NCBI GenBank assembly: GCA_027886175.1 | Contig: JAJNNQ010000008.1 | Span: forward strand, 4,867,501-4,931,500 | DNA length: 64,000 bases | Direction of reading: 5' to 3' | From: Phylloscopus collybita | Lineage: Eukaryota > Chordata > Aves > Passeriformes > Phylloscopidae | The notes under the pieces: model-generated | Seen by the model: the letters and a program-made list of their open reading frames with translations, nothing else | Database searches by the model: none | Told to the model about the DNA's origin: nothing | Program-made: the position numbers and the translations under genes | Part shown: piece by piece, positions 12,201 to 25,840 of the stretch | Layout of the letters: each line of letters opens with the position of its first letter | How positions within the stretch are numbered: the first letter of the stretch is position 1

Positions 12201-14151
12201 GGTCTCTGGCAGCAGTAAAGAGAGAAACGAGTGGGGGAGCTCATGCCAAAACCTCCCCGCAGGGAAGGTGGATAGTGCTGGGAGTGGGATGTGGGGCTGG
12301 AGCATTCCTGCTCCTCTCTGCTCTGCGAGAGTAACTCTGAAAATAAACTCTTATGAAAGCGATGTTACTGGAAGAGGGGGACTGAAACCCAGGCTCCACT
12401 CCGGCCAGCCCTGCCACTCACAGCACGTGAGTCTGGGTGAATCCCGCCCCAGCTCCCCTGTTTACTTATTAATTTCACACAATAGCATCCTTTAGAGAGA
12501 TAGAATTTGTGTTTTCTTTCTCCTCGTTAGGAACGAGACCACTACGCAGACAAAGAGGCACCATGCACATAAAAACTTGCTACATCTTGCCTAGAGGCAG
12601 CAAATTTAAAAGCAAAATTGAATTCTTAAGGCCCCGTGGAAAGTGACTGAACCTGCCATGCAAGGTCTGCTGGCACAAAGGCAGGGACGCTAAATAAAAA
12701 CCCCTGGGTGAGTACTACAGTCTTCTGATATAGATCCAGCAAGCAAAGGCACTGGGCTTGGAGGCGGGGAAGAGCTTCTGAAGTATTTTTTCTTCTGGAA
12801 AAGAAGGATGATTATGGCTCAAGAAGTGTTCAGCTGGTGAAGCATCCTGCTTGATTGTCAGTAGTTCCCCCCGTGTGCTGGCTTGCTGGGATTTCTGCTC
12901 TTCCCCAGTTCCTGGCCCTGCACAGCATTGCTCCCCTCTGCAAAACCCTCCAGGTAGTTTGGAGGGTTTATTGGTTGATTTTTACCCCCAGGCACTGAGC
13001 ATTACCCTTGCCTTCCTCCTCCAAAGTTGCTTTCTGGTGATGGATCAAACACCATCCTTGGTGTGAATTTACAGTCCATTTCCATCCATCAGAGCTTGAA
13101 TTTCCTCTCCTTTCCACCCTCCTTTTCTCATACAGCCTACTTAGACACCAAAAAACCCAATTCCACTGCAGGGAAGTGGGTGTGTGAGCTCAGGACTGGG
13201 CTCCTCAGCTGCCCACAGAAGGGCTCACTCCACACCCCCCAGCACCCTCCAGGAACGCTGGCTGAGGCTGAGAATGCCAAAATCTATAGAGAAAATATAT
13301 TGGGTTGCTTTATTAAGAAATAATCCATTAAGAGAGCTTCTGTGGGCTTTGGTCTGCTTAACACAGCGCTTGGGGCTAAAAGCAAAGTCAAAGCCAAGAC
13401 CAACCTATTACTGGAGGTAATTCCTACAATGTTCTGTTCAATTGCTGGTATGAGAGGTTCAGAAGCCTTCCAGAGGCTTTTGAAATATCCAAGTTTTTTT
13501 CTTCTCTCTCTTTCCATGTTAATTCTCACACAGCCCATCTATGGCTGCTCTGTTCTGGGAGCACCCTGTGTGTCCCCCCATGCTCAGGGAAGACAGGAGC
13601 AGGCAGGGACATGCCCAGCATGCCCATGCAGAGGTGGAGCCCGGGGTCCGTATGGGCTAAGTTTAAATGATGCTCGGGGGACTTTGCAACCAACAATTAG
13701 ACATGTTTACTCCTGTATTTGCCAAAGGTGCCTCCCTGAGCTCCCAGTAAACAGCATCAGGAGCTCTCACCTCTCCTCCACGGAGACTTCCCAGGGCAGA
13801 TCCTGAGTTCCCCAAGGCTTGTGGTGGGGAGGGCCATGCTCCTGCAGTGCGTGGCAGCAGGATGGCCAGGTCTCACCCATCAGATGGTGGCAAGTTTGTA
13901 TAAATGGTGAAGAAAGCGAGAGTGCAGCCGTTCACCTGTATCGACCCCAGCTGTTGCCAGGCTCAGCCACATCAAACAGCTTGTGGGGATTACTCAAAAT
14001 TCGAGTTGAGCTGCGTGAGGCGGCGGGCAGGCTTTGCAGGGCTGGTCTCGCAGCCTGCCCGTGGGCATGCCAAAAACAAATGCATTCAAACATTTGGTTA
14101 GAAAATGGTTTGGGGATTTTTTTTTTTAGGGTTGTTTTCTCTTTTTTTTCC

Positions 14152-14174
14152 TTTTTTTTTTTTTTTTTTTTTTT
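14152..14174. repeat. Homopolymer run of 23 T followed by ccctag
   Basis: The run ends in an acceptor-like ccctag, but no exon with a family match follows. It is treated as a simple repeat. Confidence 0.85.
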
Positions 14175-17100
14175 CCCTAGGTCTGGAAGCCATGGGTGAG
14201 TCATGTCCCAGCTTTCCTCAATGAGAGATCTAAAGTATGTTAAAAAAAAAAAATAAAAAAAACCCAACCAAAACACGTCTGTTGTTTTAATCATGGCTCG
14301 GTTTCACAAGACATAGCTGGTCTGGGCTGTGATGCAACTGAGTCTCTTCTTCCAAGTCACACACATTTTAAGTTTGAGATCCTCTACCAGGCTGGCAAAG
14401 CTGGTACATGCACCCTCAGATTCCCCCAGGGACTTCTGTTGCTGTATGTTTGTGAGCACTAATGTCCTGACATGATAAGCCAGATTTCTTACCTTAATTT
14501 GTTCCTGTCCAGCACTGGTCAAGGTCTAGTTCCAATTTGAACTAGAAGCCACTGCAATCAGCTGCCCACCAAAGTTGCTGTTCATTAGCAGCCAAAGTCC
14601 CAAGGGATTTAAGAGCCAGGGCCCCATAGCTGCACGTGCTGGTGGTCAAACACAGCTTGCTCCTCCCTGGCTTAGTCCCTGTTGTGTGAAGCATCTGTGT
14701 GTGTGTGGGGAGGGTTAGAGAGTGATTTATTTTGCCTGTGGGAAGGTGGAGAGCTGCAGCCATGGGGATTTCTGATATAAAACAGCAATCGATTTTTATC
14801 TGGGTGTCAAACCCCGCCAGAAACCAGGGCACGCTGTGGTGTACAGGCACAGCCAGCATGGTTTGCCTGCTCTGGGAGAGCTTGGGTGAATAATGCACCA
14901 GTGAGAGGCTGTGGGGCTGGCTGAGAGCCTGCAAAGGCAGGCAGCACTGGAAGCCTGGCAGCAGGATGCTGGAGCAAAGGGCAGAGCTGGTTCCTCCTCC
15001 AGCAATGAAGCCCTGGCAGCTTCAGATGCAGAGCTGCTGGGTGGGTTTTTTCTTTCTTGCATTTAACACAAATAAAGAACTCACAATCCTGGTTTGCTCC
15101 ACTTCCCCCCTCCCCGCCAAGAAAAAATCCCCCCGCAACTGTGGAGTGAGTGGGAATATTTATGAACTGTGAGAACATCAACCACAATGTTATTTTTAAG
15201 TTTGTTTTTGATGAGCAGCTCTGGCTTTTCCATGACATAAATCAGCTGCTGAGTTGTGTTGGGCTGTGAGGTTGCTTTTTTGATCTGAAGGTGATGTTTC
15301 CAGTGCCGGCAAACGCCCGGAGAAGGCTTACGTCCTGCGGAAAATCGTGCTGGGCTCTTCCCATCTGTACTCAGGATGATTTGCCACGTGTTATCATTTA
15401 GAAACGAGATCTTTTCATTTGGCCAGGCAGGAAAAGTGGTTGGAAAACATCAGAGACCCACACAGCCTTTTCCTCCCTGCCCTGTACCCTGTAGCTATGG
15501 GGGAAACAGGGCAGCAGACCAACACAGGGTCCTCTGTAACTCTGACAGCCCAGATCCAACCCACCAGCCATCAGAGAGCTGCTGCTGGTTGTCCAGAAAA
15601 AGTCTGAGCTGCTCAGTTAGCTTCAGTGGGCATCAGTTCTGAACCTTCTGGGAAGTGTGAGTACAACCTTGCTCCCTCTCCCTCCAATGGGTTCAAGCTC
15701 TTATTGCACAGAGATTCCTGCCTTCACTAGAAAATCATTAAGTTTTCCATGTCTCAAAACATCAGCTCTCAAAATCTGCCTCTCTACAATGCATGAAAAA
15801 TGTATCCCTGGCCTTACTATGAAGAAAAATGTACAGCATAGAAAATACTAAATCTGGTTCTTGGATAATAGGTGTTCTCAAGACAATGGTTTCCTTCCAA
15901 CTCAAGGCTAACACTGCTCACATGGGCACCTACTTCTCTTGTACCAAACCCAGCACTTCCCTTACTCAAAGGGAAAATGAACTCTAGAATTCATTCCTGA
16001 GGGATGTGCAGCCCCAGGGATGTCCCCTTGGAGGCCCTGCCCTTCCACCCAGCTGTGCAGTGGGTTTGGGCCCAGGGTCCCTGTGGGAAGGGGGAGCTGG
16101 GATCTCATCAGCTGCAGAACTCACTTATGGATCTTGGAGCAGGGATTGTCTTTCTATTCCAGAAGCCTGTAAGTAACCACAAAGCAGTCTAAGGAGTCTC
16201 TGGGGTCTGTGTGTGGAGACTTCATTAGGAATCAAATGCACCTTTACCCTGTGGAGTTTTAGAAATGTGCTGTTTGATTGTAGAGCTGAGCAGGGTCTGA
16301 AAGCACAAATGCAAGCGCATGTGCTTGTGTGTGTAGGAAGGTTTTTAATCCAGAGGGCAGCTCTTCCCAGGCTGGTGTCACCCAGTGCTGAACCACGAGC
16401 TTTGGGGCAGCAGCATTGGTGAAGGGATACAAGAAGCTGCATGAAAGGGATGGTGTCAGAGCTTTAGGTCCTGAACCCAACACCAAAGCAAATGCACTGG
16501 CAGATTCTCAGCTGAGATTTGTGGGGGCTTTGAGAGTCACAAAACCCCAGGGGTTATCAAACACCTCTTCACATTCCCCTCCTGCCGTGGAGGAGGACCA
16601 GGCCTGCTGCACCCTCTTCATGTGGCAAGTGGCGTTGCCACCGCGCCGCGAGCTCCAGCTCATCTGAGATGAGAGAGTGTGGCCTTGCAGGAGGGTTGGA
16701 TGTTTCCCAGGGAGGCAGGAGGATAAAGAGATGCACACACCTATGTGCTCTCTCCTGCCTGACATCCTGCACCCTGCAGACGGGTGGGCTGCTGCTCACT
16801 GCAGCTGATGCTTTGGGATGGGGGTGGTGAGCAGCCACTGCTACAGGAGGGCTTGTTTGGGATGGTGGGGGGCAGACAAATGGAACATTTCCTTGCCAGG
16901 CTGCTTGAGAGTTAATTCAACTTGCTCTTTGCATGCTGGAAAGGGAAGGGCACCAGCTGCATATAGCTGACATGACCCTGGAGGAGGATACAGCAATGCA
17001 ATGCAAGGTGAGGTTTTCATTTAGACCCTGGCCCACAGGGCATAGGGAGGGAATTGGTCACTGCTGGGTGAAACAGATCTGCTGAAATGATGGAAGAGGA

Positions 17101-18179
17101 CCAAGAGGCATTAGCCATGGCTATTTTTGACATCAGACCTTGATTTGAAAACAACACCCACCACAGCAGCAGGAGGGTAATGATGTAGTAGATCTAGAAA
17201 GCAATTATGGTTCCCTGCACCACTTCTCATGCCTGCTGCCCACCAGGAGCTCGAGTCTCTCCTGCTCAGGCCTTGCAGTTCACTGCACCCCCCAAAGGGT
17301 CCCAGTCACATCCACATGTGGCCACCACAATGAGATCTGCAGGGCTGGTGCTGATTCCCAGACTTTGCTGTCCAGCCCTTACCCTGCTGACAGCTGTGCT
17401 GGCACACGCCTAGAAAGCATGAGGTTTTCTAACTTGGAGTAAGCTGTTGGTGTAAATCCTGCCCAGAGCTGGCACAGGATTAAGCCTGCAGAGAGGGACC
17501 ATGGCAGCCCTGATTGCCTGGGGACAGTGGGCTGTCAACTGGACAGCCCATGACCTGAGTGTGAGGCTGTCCTCCCATTCACCCCTGCAAGCCCCAAAGC
17601 AGGTGTGGAAGCTTGGGAAGGGCCAGGAGGAATGGCCTCAGTGCTCCATGCTGTGCCCCTATCATGCCCTCCTCCTACTTTAATTCTGGGAATGGTGAGA
17701 TCTGGCCAGTGCCCTCCAAGGGGGGCTGGAGGGGTTGGGAAGCTCCACTGCATTCACCACAGGGGAGGGAACAATGCAGGACCCGGTAGATTGGCTCCGT
17801 GCCACTGGAGGATCACCCTTGGCCAGCTTTGCCTGGCCTGGGGTCAGCCAGGAGGAGCTGGGCTGGCCCGGGCCCTGGGCACGCAGCTCCCCAGCAGCGC
17901 TGCCTGCCGAGCTGCCCCACTGGAGGCAGAAGAGGAAACAGAAGCGGATTTGCATGCCACGGCTACACCCTGCCTTAACCAAATTACCAGCAGATGAGCC
18001 CCGGCGCACCTCCTGCCTGCTCCCTAATTTATGGCAGGAGAAGCAGGGAGGGGTAGGTGAGGGGGAGTAGGGGAGGGAGCAACAAACACGGCCATTATAC
18101 ATGCAAATACAGCACTCCGTGCTCCTTCAGTGCTTTCCCTCTGAGCAGCCCCGTGTATTTTCCCATCACTACAAACCGG

Positions 18180-18440
18180 TCGCTATCCTTCACGTTTCGG
18201 GGTGCAGAGGATTTCGGGGGAGGTTTGCAGCCGGGGCCGTCTCACCGTGCTGCGGGTGCAGCAGTGCTGGCTGTCTCCATCCCTGTGCCTGCCCGGCCGG
18301 ACCCGCCTGGCCCCGGGGCTGTGCTGGGGCAGAGCCGCTGCCCACACCTGCCTGCACGGCCGGCTGGGAGCCCCGGGGCTCGCCCGAGGCCACGAGCTGT
18401 GTCTGGGACGGAGAACAAAGCCGGTGCTTCACCTCCCCAC
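18180..18440. promoter_or_regulatory. Small CpG-enriched patch
   Basis: About 260 bp with high GC and a CpG density above its surroundings, ending near an ATG-poor region. It could be an orphan CpG island (enhancer or non-coding RNA promoter) or simply GC-rich sequence. No exon pair could be built around it. Confidence 0.25.
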
Positions 18441-19879
18441 CGACCCGCGCAGACTTCCTCCTTGGAGTATTTACCAGTTTTCCAAGCAGCTTCCCATGGG
18501 GACAAGCCAAACAGAAGCTCCCGTGAGGCTGGCCATGCCCGCTGGGTCAGACACATCCTCCCCATTTACCTGCTGGAGCTGCTGCCTCCAACGGTCCAGC
18601 TCCGGAACGGGGAGGTGCTGACACTCTGGAGGCCTTTCCAGAGGCACCCCTCAGCTTTGGTACCTCTGGCCTTAGCTCGGTGCTGCTGGAGAGGCTGAGG
18701 TTTGCCTACCCCTGCAAATCGGGAGCAAACCTGCTGAGCAACTTTGGTATTAAAAAAGCGAGGCCGGGATGAAGCAGTGGGGGAGCAGGATCAGTCCGTT
18801 TGCAGCTCCTCCAGCAAGGCTCTGTAGTGGAGCAGTCCTTTGTGCATAGCAGGAATGGAAACAACAGCCCTCAAGTCTGACCCCAGACAATTGTTTTCAG
18901 CGAAGAGGGCTGGGGAGGCAATTAATAATGTTTAAACAAAAGAAATAAAAAAAAGCAATACTGTATCTAGAAATTCTTCTGAGGGCCAGAGCTGTGACAG
19001 AAAGATATATGCTTTAGCATTGCTGTCAGAATAAATGACCCTCCCGAGAGAAGGAGTTTTCCAGGCTCTTTCTGCCCCACTGGACACAATTTAAGAAATG
19101 CATTGCCGCTAAAAATCACTAATTTTAGCCGGAAGATGAATTGCATAGGGTCATGTTTTAACTCATGTGCTGGAAGGACAGGGGCTGTATTATTAGAGAG
19201 CTGGGATGCAAACGGTAGTTTCTGATTAGAAGAGAACATCGTCAGCATTTCTCCAATTAGGCGTGGGCATCAAGTTCCCCGGCACGCAGAGGGGCTGTTA
19301 GCAAACCTTTGGCTCTTCCACTGGGAGCAGAGGAGCTGCTGAGGAAACACGGCCCAGCTCTTCAGAGCTGCTGTGGAGTTTCTCAGAGAGAGCCACCTCC
19401 TCGACTCCAGCTGCCAGTGTGCTGCAGCCCTGCTGCCAAGGGACTCCCTCGGAGAATAAGAGAAGAGGGTGTTTTCCACATCTCCCCTTCCAGCCCTTGC
19501 CCTTGCAGATGGGCTCTGCAGTGCCAATTTTCTATGACATGGATGCTCATCCCCTGAGACGTGAACCCAGATCACCAAATTCATTTTGCAGAGACCACCA
19601 AACGGCCATCTGAGATCAATTAGCTTGTCATTACTCATCCCCATCAGATCTGAACTGCTGACCTACAAGTGAAAGTCCGTATATTTGTCTCCCAGCAATG
19701 TGCAGACTCATCCAGCTATCTAATGAGAAGAGCTTCCTCCGTAAACAAAGCCGTGGAGGTCGTGCTCTGGCCGTCCATCTCCTGCTCCAATTAGCTTGAA
19801 CCCAAGGGCCAAGTTGAGCTCAGTGTGATGGAGAGGTAGGAGTCTCTGGGGTGTCCAGCTCTGTGACAACAGGCTGCTG

Positions 19880-20220
19880 ACTGGAGCAGAATGGCTCCCA
19901 TTAGTGACAATTTCAAACAATTTTACCACTTGAAATGCCATTTTAGCTTTGCATTTGAATGGCTGCTTTGTTATTTTAAACTGCTATTCATAACTAGTTA
20001 GTAGCTGCGAGTATAGGGTTATTTATTGAAGGCACTGAATGTGCATTCCGGAGGCAGTATTTATCGGGTCATGTGCTTTGGAAGTTCATTATTTAGATGA
20101 GGATATGTAATGTGGAAGGAGATACAGCTCTTTTAATTAAAGGAGCGTGAACTTGACTGAAGCATTTGCTGCCTGCAAAGGCTGTAATTATCACACATGA
20201 TACAATTCTTCATTTAAATC
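19880..20220. promoter_or_regulatory. AT-rich candidate regulatory element
   Basis: A sharply AT-rich 340-bp block with TTTTAATTAAAGG, GTAATTATCACAC and ACTAGTTAGTAG, set in GC-rich DNA. The texture (homeobox and GATA-like cores, no repeat similarity) resembles known vertebrate conserved non-coding elements. This is an impression, not an alignment. Confidence 0.3.
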
Positions 20221-20475
20221 TAAAAGATCCACAGCCCCTTTCCTCATTTAAATGTGTGTGTTCTTGCATATCTGTTTTCTGAGAGTGTATGGGGAGCGCT
20301 TTGAAACAGCATAAGTTCCAACTTTGAATTACTTCAGGATGCCTGGGAGGCTCCAGTAGGTTTTGGACCATGTGGGAGAGTTGCTCCAAGTTTCCAGATT
20401 TTCCTGGCATGTGTGGATGTTGCTGTACAGGTGTGTTGGGTGGTGTTCAGGTGTCTCATTGTATGGGCTTGGGAA

Positions 20476-20535
20476 CACAGATACAGAGAATCGTTTAGGT
20501 TGGGAAAGACCTCTAAGACATGAAGTCCAGGGTGG
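20476..20535 (-). mobile_element. CR1 LINE 3' end fragment, - strand
   Basis: The + strand reads cacagatacagagaatcg then tttaggttgggaaagacctc and taagacatgaagtcca. This is the reverse complement of the CR1 3' tail (agaatcgtttaggttggaaaagacctctaag type). Only about 60 bp are recognisable. Confidence 0.7.
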
Positions 20536-23500
20536 AGAATCATCTGAGAGAGTATTTTTCTGCCCTGGTGAGGGGTTGCAGCTCCCTCCTCTCTGTTCCC
20601 CGCTCTGCCAGGAGATGGTGTCCAGCAGCCAGCCCCTAAACCAGCCCAGGCTGTAAATCATCCCATCCATGCCCTGAATGCACAGCTGCAGCTGGATCAG
20701 TGCCTCTGAAGAGCAAGACACTGCCAGCAGCACTGGGACTGTTACTTGTGCCTTTCTGGTGTTGGAAAGGCAGCCGTGGGCACCAGCCTGCTCAGGGACA
20801 TCTTCATGACAGCAGCTGCACAGGCAGACCACTGGTGTGGCCCTTCCTCTGTGATTGTCTTGCTCTGAGCACAACTGTCAGCCTCGCTTAGAATTCACTG
20901 GGTTTATTACTGTTTAATTTTTTGACCTAAATATAGACCAATTGTTTTTCCCCTTAGAGTGATGGAGAATTTTATTGTGAGCTGCATTTTCCAAAACCTC
21001 CTCAAAAGGGTAAGGGCTATCAGGGAAGCAAGTACTGGCCCCAGTGGGTAATTTTGGATTTGTTTTAAGGTTCCCTTCTTTGGTGTGGGTGGGGTTCATT
21101 GTTGGTTCCTTTGTTGTTATTTTGATTAGAAATACCCAAAGGCAAATGGCAGCTGGATATGACAGATGAGGCTAATTTGGTGTTAGTGCTGTGTGGCAGA
21201 AACCTAAACAGTGCTGTTTTTTCTTTTAGGAACAATGTGCCTCTATCTAAACTATTGATATAAAGAGAAAGCTTTTTGGAAATTACCACAGCTTGGAAAA
21301 TAATTAGTTCTTTTTTAAAAATCCTAGAGTTAATCAAAACCATACTCTTCATGATTAAGACTCTTTGAATGTTTTCTTTGCTGTATCTTTAAATTCCAAA
21401 TAAATCAATGCCTCTATGGAATTTTCAATTGACACAAATTTGTTCCACCTAAAATGAATAGTATATCTGAGAAAGCAATAGGAAATTGTTAATTCATCAC
21501 TGCTTGCCTTCCCCTGCTATATTTTTCTCCTAATCAAAATGCAACCTGATATTCAATCCAAGGAAAACATTTCAAGGAGTCCATCATATGCCACAAGCTT
21601 CCAAATTTTCTAAATCTGATAGCAAGAAAACATCATACATCTTAGTCATTAATGTTCACTACGAAAAGATAAATGTAAGGTTCAGTTTTTACCACAGTTG
21701 CAGCAACCTGTAACTGATGGCCTTTCCACAAGATTCATGAGCTGATGGAACAGCAGCCAGAGGGACATTTCAATATACTGTGTTACAGTCTTGGGTTTCA
21801 ATGTTTAAATGAGCAGAAAAAAATACCCCGTCTATCAGGCCTTGATTCAGAACAAATCTGAGGCAGAGGCCTGAGGCTCACTCAGGTCAATGGCTTTCAG
21901 GCATGTGCTGAATAAATGTCTTCCTGAGCTGGGGCCGTACCCAGCGAGAGCACGAGTCATTGGAAACATATTGGCAATGTACAGAAAGCAGCTGCTCTTG
22001 GTCTCCTATTTCTGCCTTTACAAGTCAGGATAAAGCTGTGCCTGACAAGCCAGCCCCTTGGGGTTAGGACAATAGATCTTGCAGGAAAAGCCCATAAGAG
22101 CAATGAAGCTTTGGAAGAAAAATTAGGCTGAAGCTTATGTTCCACTGCAATTGAAGCACCCCTGAGCTCTTCTGTGCCAGGTGTGTGTGCCTTGCCTGCA
22201 CCAGGAGTGCCAGAAATGGAGAAGTGGTCCCTTCCTCACCTCCCAAGCCATCAGCAGCTGGAGCTCCTTCTCTGGCCCACATGACTTTTAATAGCTGCTG
22301 CTGGCTTAGTACCCCAAGGAACTGTAATTGTCTCTTTGCACACGTGCATCTCACAGGTGCTTGGCACTATATTTAAGTTACAGGTTCATCAGCAGAGGAA
22401 CAGGAGCTCTTCTGGGGAGCGCTTGTCACAGCAAAGGCTTCACGTGCTCAAAATGGAAATCAGGAAATCAAAAAGACAAAGAAACTATTCAAATAGTTTC
22501 TGAGCAGATTAATAACAAATGCAGGAAAGTAAGAGTGTGAACATTGCCTCTGCAAGGGTCCGAGAGTTTCTGAAACAGTTGGGGGCCAAGGGAAAGGATA
22601 AAGCAAGGGAGAATTCAATGCTGGGCAGCATTCACAAACCAGTAAGTGAATAGTTGATGAGAATATAACTGGCTGCTACTGCAGATGGAGGCTGTGACTT
22701 GAGGTCTTTGAATTGCAGTTGCTGCTTTGCTCTAGCTCATTTTATGCAGCTGAGGTGGAAAATAAACTACACCTCACTTTCTCTACCTCCGCTCTCAGGA
22801 TTTGGGGTGTTCATTTAGCTGTCTATAAAGTGTTTTCTGAAGTCTTTGAAGGGAAAGCAGGATGAAAAAAGCAAGTACTCGGTGCAACTGCTGATAAAGA
22901 CAAAGTGCTGAATTTTAGGCTCCTTTTAATCTTTCAGCAGTCATGTGCTCCCTGGATACATGTGTTTTCTTACAGAGCAAAGCATAATCAGCTTTACATC
23001 CTGCATTGCCACGAGCACTTCCTCTTCAGTTCAAAGGCAGTGCAGAGGGATCGAGATGGAGAGACCCATCTTCATGTCCATATTCATGCCCACCTCTGCT
23101 TTGACTCTATTTCAAACGCAGCATCTTGCACTTAGCAACTCGTGATCCTGTTTTCTCACTTCTGTGTTGTGGCAATGTCGCTTTCCTTGGAGAAAAGTTC
23201 TTGTTTGTCATTAAATACCGGTGTTTGAGAAACAAAGCGGAGGAGGATGGTGCTTCCAAACAAAGGGCATCAGCATGTTTTTAACAGCCTGCCTCGCTGC
23301 TTGGGACTGCAGCTAGTTACCCGAGGTACTCCGTTTTGCCTACGTAAACATAAAAAAAAAAAAAAAAAAAGTGGATTACAGGCAGCTTCAGAGGAAAACG
23401 TGCAGGCCTGACTTTGAAAGCACTTTGCACGCCCTTCACATAAAGCAGAGGGAAAGCTGGTGCGCAGACAGGAGCCGTGGGAGCAAGAAGCTCCCAGGCA

Positions 23501-25629
23501 GTGAATTCAATCACTGCACGGTGCTCCTGGGCTTTTGTCAGATGTTTGCTGACAATCACACTATTCCTAAATGCAGTGTTAGTGATAAATGCTGGGAAAC
23601 AGACCCACTGAGAGCACAGCTAGGACACTCTGTACTCCGGTGCCTGGGTGGGGACAGCAGTCGTGTGTGGCTTTGACGCTGAGCTCTAGTTACCTAAAGA
23701 CCAGAATGACTCAACCAGCTTCAATTTCAGCATGTGCCAAAGGAATTCAGGGACTGCAACTACTTGAATTCAAAATGACTAGGGTGTATTTTTAGTGGAC
23801 AGAAAGTGGAGGATTTTCCCAGCTTTGTGGTTGTCGGGGGTAATTTGCTTCCTGGGGACACTTTTAGGTGTCTATGGCTTCTTCTGTGGGAGATAAAATT
23901 CCAGCCAGGGGAGAAAACAGACTGAAGTTCAGCCTTTAGCAACCAAGATGCACAATGTGCTGGGTGACTGACTTTGAAACAGGGAAAGCTGGACCTTAGG
24001 ACTCTGCTCTGAAATGCTTTATTGATACCCTTACATGAAAGTTAAAGTGCTTGAATCTATATCTTCTGCTAAGAACAATTTTCTTGGTCTCTGTCTAATG
24101 CCCTCTCAGATGAGTAGTGCCCAGAGAGAACAGGGAATAGGCCTCCTCTGACAACCTACTAACTGTGAAGGTGCTGCAAAGTAACAGCCACTTAGGCTTG
24201 TTTTTTTCTTCATAACAAGCTGCAAGCTTTGCCTCGGAGGTGATGCAGGACTATGCTGCCTGCAGGCAGAGCTCTCAGGAAGGTAATCCCTGAGTGCCGT
24301 TGCAGGTTGTCTCTGGCACACTTTCATCCAGATTGTTGCTGGTGAAGCCTAAGGTGTGAATCCCTTGAATCTGTACTTGGCATTTCCCAGAGACAGAAGC
24401 CTGAGGTGGGTGGCCAAACATACCCCATCTTGACCCTAAAACGGTATCATGAGGAGTGCACCAAGTTTTCATCTTTGGAAATGCATGCCAGATTCAGGTT
24501 CCTGCCAGGTAAGGACGTACTAAAGGGCAAAGCTCTGCAATGGCAGTAGGCTCCTTATTAAGAGCAGAAAAGAACCATTAAGGTGGCATGGTGGAAAATG
24601 AGTTTATTATCAAACTGAATGAGAACAGATGTGATGGGGGCCAGGATCCAACCCTCTGTGAAATCAGTCTGCAGAGGGCAAAACAAAAACCTCTGGATGC
24701 CAGAAGATCTGTGACACTCAGAATTGAGACTTATAAATTTGTTACTACACAATAACATCAAGGAAGCTGATGCTAAGAGCAAAAGAGAAGTGGTGATGAA
24801 ACAAGCCAAGGTCATGAGCTGCCCACCAGACATCCTCTGCTAGGCAGTGGTGGGATGTTCTCTGTGGAATCTTCTGACATGCTCAAGTGGCTTCCTTTGA
24901 TTCCTAAAGGATGCCTCTGACTTCTTACAATTAAAACAAAGCCTTGAACAAGAAAGAACAGGAAACATCAAATAAACAGGATTCTCCATTTTATGAAGTA
25001 GTTAGATATATGGTGAAGACCAGCCAGGTTGGAAGTGAAGCAGTACAGTTGAAAAGTAGATGATGAAAATGGGGAGGAAAAGCTCCCATTCAGGATCTTT
25101 TCTCAGAAAAACAAAGCCTGACAGACTGCTAGATGAAAGGGACATAAGCAACCTTGGATCTGACAGCAGAGTGGAAATCCCCTGGCTGAAGAAGAGAGGA
25201 TGAGGTAGCTCTAAGGAGATCCTAGGGTAATGGGCTCAAATAAACCCTAGAACAGAAGAAGAAGTCAAAAAAGGAACTCCATCAATCAGTGGCCATAAAA
25301 AAAGTGCATATGTACTTTTAAGAAATTCCCAGGGAGAAGAACAATTTGGGTTGAGAAGTGGTGAATGCAGTACTCTAAATACTGGTTACTGGCCCTACCT
25401 GAATTAGTTTACTATGAGCACAGAGAGGTCACACAGCCTCCATGGGTCTATGCTTCACCACTCCTTTCAGATTGGGGTAGAGATATTGTCTCTGTTAAAA
25501 CATGGGCATAAAAAATAGATCACTTCAAAAGGAATAAAATCCTTTCACTAAGGGAAGAGAACTATTGCTCATTATTAGCATGTGTACATGATTGTGTATG
25601 GAGTAAATAGAGTCTTGAAGTGCTCTGTG
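20536..25629. other. Intergenic, no recognised gene
   Basis: AT content rises from about 20.9 kb onward. A 19-A tract lies at 23352-23370. Open frames are short (about 100 codons or less). I see no exon, RNA gene or repeat family that I can name. Confidence 0.5.
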
Positions 25630-25840
25630 CTATATCAGGGATGATTTCATTCCATCTGCTTCTGACAACCTCCTGTGATGGAAGTTCAGTTCTCCTGAGA
25701 AACCTGTCCCAGGACTCAAGTTATCTTCACAGTTAAATGTTCTCCTGTTACCTAATCTTGATCTTGCTGCTGCGACTTGAACCCGTTCATTACTGCTCAC
25801 CCTATCTGCTGTGGAGTGCAGGTTTTTGTAGATATGAGAG
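25630..25840 (-). mobile_element. Diverged CR1 LINE remnant, - strand
   Basis: The + strand contains caacctcctgtgatggaag, agaaacctgtcccag, a cctaatcttgatcttgctgc block and cgacttgaacccgttcatta. These follow the order of the reverse complement of the CR1 3' region (accuracy limited by heavy divergence). An open frame of 148 codons at 25737-26183 overlaps it and is not a host gene. Confidence 0.5.

Larger units (their letters stand above)
10708..20475. other. Intergenic, no recognised gene
   Basis: GC-rich, unique-looking DNA with a 23-T tract at 14152-14174 followed by ccctag, an A-rich patch at about 14240-14262, and a CpG-enriched patch at about 18180-18440. Candidate regulatory blocks are listed separately at 12090-12200 and 19880-20220. 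Open frames up to about 220 codons overlap on opposite strands and have no family match. Confidence 0.5.

Noticed and set aside
14152..14200. Long T tract followed by ccctag as a splice acceptor
   Set aside because: No donor-bounded open frame with any family resemblance follows; the T tract is a simple repeat.
18057..18698. 213-codon + strand frame in a GC-rich patch
   Set aside because: Overlapping frames of similar size exist on both strands, and the translation has no recognisable domain.
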